Assembly (NCBI GenBank): GCA_947044365.1
Contig: OX345649.1
Coordinates: forward strand, 1,172,430 to 1,236,429
Source of the DNA: Petrosia ficiformis
Lineage: Eukaryota > Porifera > Demospongiae > Haplosclerida > Petrosiidae
Reading direction: 5' to 3'
Length of the DNA stretch: 64,000 bases
Position 1 is the first letter of the stretch; each line of letters opens with the position of its first letter. Positions 55,347 through 64,000 of this stretch are shown here, one piece after another. A program made the position numbers and the translations under genes. The notes under the pieces were generated by a model, which saw nothing but the letters and a program-made list of their open reading frames with translations, searched no databases and had not been told where the DNA came from.

Positions 55347-57310
55347 TCACTTTGCCCCTCCAACAATTCCAGTCTCCTCTTTTTCTTGTTTGTCTTGAAT
55401 TATACCAACTAAATCCATGAGAAAAGTAGAAAATTCTTCTTTTATTGTGTCAGAATCACTATCCAGATTGGTATGGATACAACGTATATTCTGTAATGCT
55501 AAAGATGACATAATAGAGAAATTAAAGCTTTTTATTGCAGAAATTATGACCAATGACATAGCAAAAAGGTTGAAGAAGACCTTTGGGTCGAAACGTTCTG
55601 CATTTCAGAATCATTTATCATGTTATTTTAGCTCAATAAATATCTCACTTTAATAGCAAAAATCACTTTAAATCACATACTGCAAATGTGCATTACGCAC
55701 ATTTAGAGTGTAATGCTGGTACATGTATAATTAAAACTGAAAGGGTTTTAGAAAAAAGTCTGTTGCTATTTAAATACTAAATTCTAATGAATAAGGCTGA
55801 AAGAGGAAAGTGAAAAATTGCTGGTAGTCACTGGGAATTGAAACCAGGGCCACTGACTTCAGCTACCAGTGACCAGTTCTCTCACCACTGACAACCATCT
55901 GCACTTCATAATCCTCTATATACTGCACAAGTGCTACTGAACACTTCCATATTGTCTATTACTATTTTATGATTTGAAGTCTACCAGTAGCTCATCTGAA
56001 TCACCAATATTCTTAGTTTTCCAGAGAAAAGACACACAGACAGACAAAACAATTACCACCAATGCTATGTGACAAGGGTAACTACACATGTAATGATAAC
56101 AAAATAATAGGGCACTTAACTAAAGCATACAACAGTACAATATTACATGTATATACAAATACTTCATCAGAGTTTTTGATATGTTTTAAGCATGGGCCAA
56201 ATTGGATCAATAATGGTTAGTGTGTGTGCCATTGGGAATACTTCTTGAGCCAATTAACAAAGAGTTAATGCTGTTAGTGACAATATAATCATAATTAACT
56301 GCACCAACTGGCTCAAAGAGAGAAATGTGCAGTGTAAAATAAGACACTCTTTGGGCCAATGGTGTGCTTATCAAAAAAAACTGTACCTCATTATAATAAT
56401 ATGTATACTAACCTATTGGAGCTTGCCATTCTTGAGTTAGTCTGTCATCTGGTTTATGATTTGCAAATATTATACATTGTGAATCCTTCAATTTCTGATG
56501 TCTCACAAAATATCTGTACCTAATAACAGATTCATGGTTTAATAAGTAATGAAGATATAAAATAACAATAAAAAGTAATAGACAGTTAAATGGGATATTT
56601 CTAGCATTAAATACCCACAAACGAGTAGACAGTGATTGGAAATGTTTTTTACTGATAATGGTAGGGGAATGTCATTGATCAAGGCTGCAAAATACTTCCA
56701 ATCTAACTTTTACTTAATCTTTAGTTACCATTTTTCAATTTCTTTCTCTTGTTTAGAATCAGCTGGGTCATATATAATCACCACACCTTTAGTGTCTTTA
56801 GCAAAAACAGGCCAGATGTTTTCAAACCTGTATTAATTTTTATTAAAAAATATATCACAAGTACATACAAGTGTGCATAATTTATGTATAATTAGTTGTG
56901 TTATAATGATCTATATGTGTTTTGTCTAATCTTAATTGTTTTGTACACTAGCATTTGTCTACTCCGATTAATTAATTAACGGTTATTATGGTAACATAAT
57001 TTTAATTAACCCACCCGAATTAGCAACACTAGTACTCACTGTCTGTTGCCACTGCAATCCCAAAGCTCTACTTCCACTCTCACTATATCTCCTTTTACCT
57101 CACCATCACTTTCAAATTCCAAGATACGGACTCCTTTAGTTGGATGGTAACTTCCTCCTGAACTCTCTGTTGCTTCAGCTATAATGTTGGAAATAGCCGT
57201 TTTCCCTGCCTATTGGAAGAGATCCGTTAATATTATAACAATAAAAATCGTGTTCAAGTGTTGTTTACCTGAGGGGGACCGACCATAAGTACCTTTGCCC
57301 TTAGGGCCAT
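55347..57310 (-). CDS. IFT22: Intraflagellar transport protein 22 / RABL5 small GTPase-like, 5 exons, 189 aa
   Basis: Rab-like subunit of IFT-B, acting in cilia. Exons (minus): 57310-57269, 57209-57040, 56827-56729, 56519-56413, 55498-55347; they sum to 190 codons (human protein 185 aa). The P-loop is GPPQAGKT, split across the first intron. Family blocks: YHPTKGVRILEFE, VELWDCSGNRQFENIWPVF, KDTKGVVIIYDPAD, WYRYFVRHQKLKDSQCIIFA and NHKPDD. The usual G4 motif NKxD is absent (ANHKPDD instead), as in RABL5 orthologs, so nucleotide handling is atypical. For the fourth exon the acceptor at 56520 (ttattag) must be used; the nearer one at 56514 would give a stop. Head-to-head with CENPO over 80 bp that hold X-box-like motifs. 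Intron 4 contains a hAT MITE, a tRNA-like SINE and, on the other strand, a hammerhead-like motif. Confidence 0.93.
55570..55593 (+). ncRNA. Second hammerhead-like core
   Basis: TTGAAGA (C3 changed to T), extra A, helix II GACC-TTTG-GGTC, then GAAAC. GCTCAATAAA follows 38 bp on, as in the 40.3-kb copy. Lies in IFT22 intron 4 on the opposite strand. Confidence 0.35.
55835..55905 (-). repeat. tRNA-derived SINE, same family as the 26-kb minisatellite
   Basis: Reverse strand: GTGGTGAGAGAACTGGTCAC (box A-like), then AGTGGCCCTGGTTTCAATTC (box B) and CCAGTGACTACCAGC. Confidence 0.7.
56168..56383. mobile_element. hAT MITE family B, 8-bp target duplication with one mismatch
   Basis: CAGAGTTTTTGATATG ... 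GCTTATCAAAAAAAACTG, flanked by TACTTCAT and TACCTCAT. IFT22 intron 4. Confidence 0.9.
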
Positions 57311-57390
57311 CTTTATTTTTTGGTTACCATGGAAATAGTAATATCTCCATGGTTACTTGTAAAAACCCGCCAGCGGGAAAAATAAATATT
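57311..57390. promoter_or_regulatory. Divergent IFT22/CENPO promoter with RFX X-box-like sites
   Basis: ATTTCCATGGTAAC (minus strand, 57323-57336) fits the 14-bp worm X-box pattern RYYNYYATRRNRAC at every position and has a perfect RGYAAC half-site; ATCTCCATGGTTAC (plus strand, 57343-57356) fits 13 of 14. IFT genes are known RFX targets. ATGGTAAC also occurs elsewhere in the window, so chance is possible. Confidence 0.5.
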
Positions 57391-60166
57391 ATGGCCGAAC
57401 TACTAGAAACAAAACAAGCAAGGCTGAAAGAACTGAGACATAAAAGTTAGTAATGAGCATTCAATTATCTTAGATTTAATTATAATTATTATTACTACAT
57501 TGCAAGTACAAGAACTGAAGGAGATTAAGGAAGACCTGCAGTCAAAGTTGCATCAAGTACCAACATCTTCAAGTAAACTATATATATATATATATATATT
57601 ATTATAATATATTACTATGTAGAAAAAACATTATCCATGTATAAATATTATACAAAACAATATGTATGTGTAATATATTATTTATATACATAGTTACGTG
57701 TTAAAGTCTGCAACATTAATGTAAATGTGTGATTTTTTTCCATCTATTTAGGTTCTGAGACATCGACAGTGGCTGAGCAAGATGAGGTCATAATAACATA
57801 CATTTACAACATGTAGTTCTCATTTAAGAAATGTTATCTTATAGTTGCAGTGCAAGTTGGCGGGATACCAGCACATGGGAATAACTGCTAAAGTCCTCAA
57901 AAAGGGACAAGTCAGAATAAGATTTGACACTTCTTTCAAAGGTAGCATTATAATTCATCATGTTGTCTGTCTTTTCATATTCATGTGTTTTCAGGTTATC
58001 TCTGTGACACTTATTATTTACAAGTGGAATTCTGTAAAGATGAAGTTAAAGTCAGTGACAATCCAATTAACATTACCATAAAGATTCCTTATGGAGTTTC
58101 TGTACTCATCACGGGAATGAATAAAATAAAAGAATGTTTCAGTCCAGAGTCCTTTGTCAGCTAGAATCCCTCAGTGTTCCCCTAGGCCTGTTTAGCATAG
58201 CACAGTATTACTCTCATGGCACAGCTTCATTCTAAGTTTGTGTAGGAAAATGTCCCTGATCATCCAAGAATAGTTACAAATGACACTTCATTTTCTATAG
58301 AGAACACTAATATATGGCCCTCGGGCTTGATGTCATTATAGTGCTAATATATTGGCTATTATAAGCATTAAGTCAAACTTATATTGTGATATTTAGATTG
58401 GACGATTATTGCATTAGTGCTTCATGTGAGGTAATATTTACTTCAAATAAGTACAAAAAGAACACAAAACTTTGTTGGTCCAGTGAAACCCCTCTATTCT
58501 GGACACCCTTGTCCTCATTACGGGGTGTCCTCATTTCATGGGTGAATTTTATAAAACACAGTTTGGGACATTTGTAGATGTCCTTAATACAGGGGTGTTC
58601 TCATTTCATGGGCGAAGTTTATAAAACACAGTTGGGACATTTGTAGGTGTCCTTAATACAGGGGTGTCCTCATTACGGGGTGTCCTCAATAGAGGGTATT
58701 ACTAACAGACAGGGTCAACAGTGTACATGTGCAGGAAACTATGAAGCTAATTTTTAGGTTATATTAGTAAAATAATTACAGTATCTTGTTTGCAATAATG
58801 TGGTGATTAATTCCTCACAAGATATTACAGACATATTTCCTAGAGCATCTGACTTAGCAATACGAAGGTCCTGATATTTTTTCTGGACATGTGTCTCTCT
58901 ACTTCAATCAATTTCAATCAATATTTCCTACCCGTCTATTCACTCTAATAAATCTACTAACTCTGTAATTTTAAATCTCCTTCCCTTATTTCATAGCTTG
59001 CAAGACACACTATCCCATTATTTGTGCCTCTAACTATTCTACTAGGACAATACAATTCAAGAAAAGTACAGGTAATTACTTAATCACATGATTGTCACAT
59101 GATTGTTACATTACTTTAATCCATTATTAAGTTTCCTCAGATGCTACACGAAATACATGGATATCTTTTAGCATATGTCAACAGAAAGAAACAGGTTATT
59201 CTAACGAATATATATATAATTATAGTATAGTAATGGTAATGGTAATAGAACGAAAGTGATGTGAATTGTATATACATGAGGTTAAGCTTGTAAAGTGACA
59301 TTATAGCATTACAGGGAAAATGTTTCACTCAGAGAGATGTGGTTAGTTCTATCTTTGAAAACATCATATATAATGGTTTAACTATAGTCATCAATTTTTT
59401 AAAAGTATTTATTAATTTTTAATTTCTTTTAGATGGAAGAGCTTTCTTTAAAATATCCTGAATATTTGGCTGAGAATATATCTGCAGTCAAATCATACAA
59501 CTTCATCCAGTTGACAATTGTGAGTAAATGTTTTAATTTGTCTCAATAGCCAAATTCTGTTGTACTATTATATTAAAATTGCACGAGCCTCATCAGGGCT
59601 GGCTGAGAGAGCAGATAGGGGCCTGGGGTAAACTTTAAATTTGGGACCCTAATCAAAATCTATAGTGTTTAAACTTGCTTGAACTTATTTGTGTAAAAGT
59701 GTGTGCTGTTTCTTTTTCTTTTTCAAACATTAAGAACACATAATGCTTAGAAGCTCTGGGCTCCCCCAACAGATTCAGGCCCACCCCTTCCCCTTTTAGT
59801 GGCCTTAGTCTCATACCCAGATCTGTATGACTATAGATTTTTTATTCTAGGTTCTTCCAACCATAAAAAGGTCACCTCATCTCTTTCATCTTCACCTACA
59901 ATATGACAACATGCAGTCATCTCAACCTACCAAGATAAGATGCAGTGATACAGGTTAGTATAACAGGTTAGGTTAACTAGCCTCTTATATCATAGATAAT
60001 AGAGTATTAACTATGTACTATGCTTACATATATATGCGTTGGATAAAAATTATTATAATTATGATCAACAGGTGATTTGTCTATATCTCGGTCATCCATT
60101 AAACAAGTGTTCCTAAACAATGATCCAACTGATGCTATTGATGAATTAATTAAACAAGTCACATGA
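57391..60166 (+). CDS. CENPO: Centromere protein O (CENP-O), 11 exons, 249 aa
   Basis: Subunit of the constitutive centromere-associated network (CENP-O/P/Q/U/R group, yeast Mcm21). Exons: 57391-57445, 57507-57572, 57752-57786, 57845-57941, 57995-58050, 58997-59071, 59141-59194, 59315-59341, 59433-59519, 59851-59953, 60072-60166; they sum to 250 codons. A short N-terminal coiled coil (LKELRHKIQELKEIKEDLQSK) is followed by the RWD-type region: CKLAGYQHMGITAKVL, RIRFDTSFKGYLCDTYYLQV, HTIPLFVPLTILL, HEIHGYLLAYVNRKKQ, FHLHLQYDN, and a C-terminal SSIKQVFLN like the vertebrate PLHQVFAS. The exon 5 donor at 58051 (gtcagt) is chosen because it restores the conserved segment; reading on would stop at about 58163. 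Sequence identity is modest, so the call rests on the order of motifs and length. Confidence 0.82.
58140..58990. other. Long CENPO intron 5 content
   Basis: Besides the family G remnant at 58478-58700, nothing recognised in this 946-bp intron (58051-58996). Confidence 0.5.
58478..58700. mobile_element. pogo/Tigger-like MITE (family G), internally duplicated
   Basis: CAGTGAAACCCCTCTATTCT at the left, GTGTCCTCAATAGAGGGT at the right. A block GTTTGGGACATTTGTAGATG / TCCTTAATACAGGGGTGTTC is present twice. Confidence 0.7.
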
Positions 60167-60477
60167 TCGTTTAATGAATTAATTAAACAAGTCACATGAC
60201 AAACAAACAATCCCTTTTATGTAGTACAAATATCTGTGTAGTACATTTTAAAACACCAACTCAAAAATAGATGTCTTAAATATTAAGACGATAATATATT
60301 TATATTATTTTTATTGTGTATATACGTTTTGTATATATATATACATGTACACACGCACACAAAATTAGACTCGATGAAAACACAGTTGCAAACATTGATA
60401 CACAAACGATTACTCATTAATAAGTTATTAATATTTCAGTTCTATCCTAAGAGTATCTGTTAAAACATTCAGCATTT
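60167..60477. other. CENPO/VPS29 tail-to-tail region
   Basis: First 34 bp are a second copy of the CENPO C-terminal coding end (see findings). The rest is AT-rich 3'UTR sequence of both genes. Confidence 0.6.
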
Positions 60478-63425
60478 TTATGACTTCTTCTTGTATTCAA
60501 TTTTCTGTACTTTCACATCTTTGAATAACTGATATACATAGACTACCATAGAGCCACCTTGAATATCCATTAATACAAAGGATGGCACTACTTCCCTATG
60601 GAAAAGATTATATTATAACGTTTATACTACTGCTACTGTGTGATATAACAACTTAACAAGCATGATATATCATATCACATATTGTGGAAGGCAGGGTTTT
60701 GACCCAGGATTTTTTTTTGTTAGGGAGGGGAAATAATCATTGATGCAGGTAGGTGGGGGTTCTGAAGGTGTGCCCCCTCCCCCCAGGAAATGTAATTTAG
60801 GCCTTCTGAAGACTAGCTGAGATGTTGTTGCATGTTGAAATACATTTGCTGTGGAGGGCAAACACAAGTTAGGGGGCTGGGAGGATATTCCTTTTAGTCC
60901 TGTTGTCTAGAAGGGTAATATCGTTCTTAAACCTTATTCAGTTCATTGATAGTAGCAACCCACACTACTAATGTAATAATAGTAGCAACCCACACTACTA
61001 ATGTAATAATAAATGTACATTATATGTTTAATGGCTATGTCATGTCACCAGTAGCCGAACCACAATTAATATAGAACTTGAAAGTACTTGTAATAACTAA
61101 TAATTATAAATTTTCTTACGTGTCTAGTGCATTATAAGCACCAGTAGCTGAACCAGGATTAATATAGAACTTGTCCTCTTTCTCAGTCGCACTGAACTGC
61201 ATTATAAAATAACAGAGATAAAGAGTTACCTAAAGTCTAACAGTGAATACTATATGAAGGAGAATATGTAACTTATAGAAAGGGCAAAACTAAAACTAGT
61301 TAAACCTGTTATTAGTTTTAGAAAAAATGCAATTGCATTTTTGTTACGTGTAGTGTTCTTCCCACACTGGTCAACAACATATATTTGTCTATTCCTGATA
61401 TGAAAAACTTATTGATAACTATATGACAATATGATTGACAGGATTTAAAATTTTTGTGCACCCATCAAAAACCTAACACTCATGGACTTCCATACTTGGC
61501 ATGTATACACTCCTCCGAAGTGGCAAGAACAAGCACTCACTAATATTTTCTCCGCTACATATACTAGAAGCTATCAAAAAGGGCAAGAACACCACTAGGT
61601 GTGGCTTCTTTCAGTCTTCCAGACTCTTCCTCTAAGTTTCACATCACTGGCTGTCTGAATGACTCCTCTTTCCAACAAAGCAAGTTAGAAACTTTGAACA
61701 AGTATACTTCCAAAGTTATAAAGCTGATAAAAGTTTCATGAAACACCTGATCCATAATTATAGCATAAATTAACTTGTATATACATTTAGGGGAGGGAGG
61801 GTCATGCAACCTTTAGTTGCTCTATATTTTAGTTCTAGTTTACATAACTAAAAGTCCCAATCCTCACTAAAATGGGTTTTAACTAGAACAACAACAACAC
61901 TAATCATGATTCATACCAGCTGTATCGTGTGGTAGAATTGGTGAATGAATTACTCGGTAGATAATAATTACTTTTTCATCCAGGTTGTATGATAGCACTA
62001 GCAATTCACTACACCATTAAGTGTATACATGTATGTACATACATTACATGTGGAATAGAGTTGTTTTAATATGACTACTTTTAGTTATAGTATGCCTAGT
62101 TTCTCAAACTTTTACTTTAGTTATAGTAATAACTAAAATAATATTGGACTTACTAAAATGGTTTTAATTTTAATTAACTAACTAAAAGTGCCCATTACTG
62201 GCCAATTTTTATTTCAGTTAGTGATAGTTATTGCAGTCGACTTGTAATTTAGTTATAACTAAAAGTCATAATGCCTTACTAAAAGGGGTTTTAGTTATAG
62301 TCATAGTTAACTAAAACAACACTAATGAGAAACACCGGTATGTATACCTACCTTGTGTGTGTGCCCAGATATTAGAATATCAACATCTAGTTGTCTTTGT
62401 ATCTGTACAAATATAAATTAAGAAATAAAAACATTTTATTTGCAAAAGGGATGTTCTTACTAGTGACAGACTCTCAATATCTCCCCAGGGAACAATTTGA
62501 TGTCCATGTGTCAAACCAATCTTAAACTGACCAACAGTAACGACCTTTTGTTCAGGATATGATAAATTCTGTTAAAGGAAGGACAAGTCATTTGGTTTCA
62601 ATATGGACAAATCATTATATAGTTCTAGTGCTGTCAAGATATGTGACCCAATTTCAAAAAGGGACCTTGTCCCATAAAATAATTTTGATCTAATGCATAC
62701 CTTCAATCACTCGTCATTCTGCTATTTTGTATAGGAACTCTGTTATCAAAGAAACTAATATTAACCCTTCCAGGATACAAAATTTTATTGACTTTCTGTA
62801 CAAAATGGTAAGCAATGGAAGGTAAAAATTTGATCAATTTGTGTGGCGCTGGCATAGAAGACAAAATCATTTAGCTGTTGTATGGTTATGGTGCTGTGCT
62901 GACATAGAAGTCAAAGGCATTTGATACATTGTCCAGTACTTATAGAAACAATAAATAGAGCTTCTAAAATGACAATTAGCAGCTTATTAGAAGGTGGATG
63001 CAATGAAGATTGTAAAACGCTTAAGTAGTAAAATATTTCAGAATAAGCAGAGACACATGTAGATAGAGTATGAACTAATTGAATACAATACATTTATTAC
63101 TTCATCAAAATCTCCTCGAACAACATGGACATCACTGGCTAGTGTTTTCAAATAATCAAAAGTCTCCTTTGTACAGAGGTTTCCAGTACATAGAATGTGT
63201 TGTATCTTCCCTGGAACCTGTAGAAAGAGTAACACATGAGGAGGGGGCGTGTACCCTTAATTCATAGCTTACTAGCAGTTTCTTGAACTGTGGAGGAAGC
63301 GCATTGGCTCTGTGAGGAATATGCAGGTCCCCTATAACTAGTACCAACTATACGACATAGAAAAGGTAGTAAAGAGTAGCTACAAAAGAAAGAGGAAGGA
63401 AGAATTCATTAGTACTTACCACCAT
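60478..63425 (-). CDS. VPS29: Retromer subunit VPS29, 7 exons, 183 aa
   Basis: Core subunit of the retromer (with VPS35 and VPS26), which recycles cargo from endosomes. Exons (minus): 63425-63420 (codes only Met-Val), 63347-63273, 63217-63101, 62568-62461, 62402-62352, 61196-61120, 60595-60478; they sum to 184 codons (human 182 aa). The calcineurin-like metallophosphoesterase fold is nearly unbroken: [108 protein letters not shown]. Metal-ligand positions (Asp/His of GDLH, Asn of GNL, Asp of GDFD, His of HGH and SGHTH) are kept, while the GNHD catalytic His is replaced by Phe (GDFD), as in known VPS29 scaffold proteins. The 6-nt coding first exon resembles vertebrate VPS29 structure. Confidence 0.97.
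60700..61080. other. VPS29 intron 6, left part
   Basis: A 29-bp direct repeat (AGTAGCAACCCACACTACTA) lies at 60951-61008. Otherwise nothing recognised. Confidence 0.45.
62050..62330. mobile_element. MITE family C copy in VPS29 intron
   Basis: GAGTTGTTTTAATATGACTA ... GTTAACTAAAACAACACTA; interior TGCCCATTACTGGCCAATTT. Confidence 0.8.
62641..62855. mobile_element. MITE family A, decayed copy
   Basis: TATGTGACCCAATTTC at the left, TAATTTTGATCTAATGCATA and CAATGGAAGGTAAAAATTTG inside; the right end is lost. Confidence 0.7.
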
Positions 63426-63674
63426 CTTTGTCTTAATTAAGTCACGTGTTATTTTTTGACGTCATAGAAGAAAATACGAGTTAGCATAATTTGTTGTAAG
63501 TTCCCTCTATCTGGGATGATGGGGTCCCATAGCGGTGAATAGGAAGCAGAAGAAAACTGCTAATGACTGAAGGCATCAGGTAATTGGATACTGGAATGAT
63601 TTTGGAATGGAAATATAATTATATATAATTATATATATATATATATATATTTTTTTTTTTTTAGGACAGTTACG
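63426..63674. promoter_or_regulatory. Divergent VPS29/MTMR promoter with E-box and CRE
   Basis: GTCACGTG (E-box core CACGTG at 63443-63448) and a perfect palindromic CRE TGACGTCA at 63457-63464, both within 40 bp of the VPS29 start. On the MTMR side a 5'UTR exon ends at 63579 (CATCAG, then gtaatt) and a (TA)n/poly-T tract precedes the acceptor at 63663. Confidence 0.6.
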
Positions 63675-64000
63675 ATGGATGATGAGTTCGCTAGTTTAGC
63701 AGAGCATCTGCTTAGTAGAGAACTTTATGACAAATGGACACCAACTTATGGTAAAGCTTACTATACTACCATTCATTTTCAACTTCTCTTAAATCCTTTT
63801 ACCTCCTTTCTCTTAGATGAGGGATGCAGCCCCGAGACTGAAGTACCATTCAACCTCCTAAGTGGGGAAAACCCCACATATTTAAGTCTTTATAACAAAG
63901 GAGATCATCTAATTGTCCTCACTAATTATCGTTTGTTTGCTACAACAGAGGAAGGTTTCTACAGTGTTGCTTTAGGACTAATCGAAGGTGCTGAAGTTAG
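63675..64000 (+). CDS. MTMR3/MTMR4-like: Myotubularin-related protein (MTMR3/4-like), 5' end only
   Basis: Partial: the gene runs off the right edge. Two coding exons are visible, 63675-63750 and 63817 onward, joined in phase 1. The first 25 residues (starts MDDEFASLAEHLL) are unremarkable; then EVPFNLLSGENPTYLSLY, GDHLIVLTNYRLFATTEE and FYSVALGLIEGAEV follow the PH-GRAM pattern of MTMR3/MTMR4 (LPGE-like turn, then a TNYRL strand). If the rest is typical, it is a phosphoinositide 3-phosphatase acting on PI3P and PI(3,5)P2 at endosomes. A 5'UTR intron is suggested by the donor after 63579 and a poly-T acceptor ending at 63663. Head-to-head with VPS29. The catalytic CX5R motif lies outside the window, so activity cannot be judged. 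Confidence 0.78.
   Translation, partial: MDDEFASLAEHLLSRELYDKWTPTYGKAYYTTIHFQLLLNPFTSFLLDEGCSPETEVPFNLLSGENPTYLSLYNKGDHLIVLTNYRLFATTEEGFYSVALGLIEGAEV

Noticed and set aside
56514..56519. Alternative acceptor for IFT22 exon 4 (gtacag)
   Set aside because: It would create a TGA at the junction; the acceptor six bases upstream keeps the conserved WYRYFVRH reading.
58051..58163. Extension of CENPO exon 5 into NPINITIKIPYGVSV
   Set aside because: The reading ends at a stop near 58163 and loses the conserved HTIPLFVPL segment, which is restored by the gtcagt donor at 58051.

Overview
This is a eukaryotic nuclear window. It is AT-rich, its genes are broken into many exons with GT/AG introns, and both introns and intergenic DNA are packed with simple repeats, minisatellites, tRNA-derived SINEs and short inverted-repeat transposons. 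The proteins are animal-type (a full FET protein with RRM, RanBP2 zinc finger and PY-NLS; CaMKK with the RP-rich insert; CENP-O; RNF34/rififylin). Small intergenic gaps with such composition suggest an early-branching animal, most likely a demosponge such as Amphimedon. The species call is an inference.

Eleven genes were modelled by hand by joining exons at GT/AG sites. The summed exon lengths of the ten complete genes are in frame. In order: CAMKK (-, 2919-15299, 532 aa); FET-family RNA-binding protein (+, 15723-24650, 502 aa); RNF34/RFFL-type RING E3 (-, 25564-29490, 289 aa); THOC5 (-, 29972-38728, about 685 aa); an intronless GH29 alpha-L-fucosidase (+, 38795-40189, 464 aa); POLR3D/RPC4 (-, 40974-46067, 389 aa); GLE1 (+, 46164-55180, 718 aa); IFT22/RABL5 (-, 55347-57310, 189 aa); CENPO (+, 57391-60166, 249 aa); VPS29 (-, 60478-63425, 183 aa); and the 5' end of a MTMR3/4-like myotubularin (+, from 63675, runs off the window).

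The genes nearly alternate in strand. This gives head-to-head pairs with very short gaps between start codons (THOC5/GH29 66 bp, POLR3D/GLE1 96 bp, IFT22/CENPO 80 bp, VPS29/MTMR 249 bp, CAMKK/FET 423 bp) and tail-to-tail pairs between them. Most genes are housekeeping: mRNA export (THOC5, GLE1), Pol III transcription (POLR3D), RNA binding (FET), centromere (CENPO), cilium (IFT22), endosome sorting and PI3P turnover (VPS29, MTMR). VPS29 and MTMR are a functionally coherent pair that share an E-box and a perfect CRE. The IFT22 start is preceded by RFX X-box-like motifs.

Nearly all sequence outside exons is repetitive. There are about 25 tandem arrays with units of 2-80 bp. At least eight MITE-like families occur, several with 8-bp hAT-type target duplications or TA duplications that can be read directly. 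There are two or more tRNA-derived SINE families; one shares its B-box segment with a minisatellite of about 0.9 kb in the RNF34 intron. The most unusual signals are: complementary GATG/CATC-type arrays flanking GLE1 exon 4 and THOC5 exons 3-5; a triplicated splice acceptor in GLE1; two hammerhead-ribozyme-like cores sharing a 3' tail; and three perfect GTCACGTGAC palindromes in a FET intron. The first 2.9 kb hold repeats only. No CRISPR, bacterial or plasmid features were seen.
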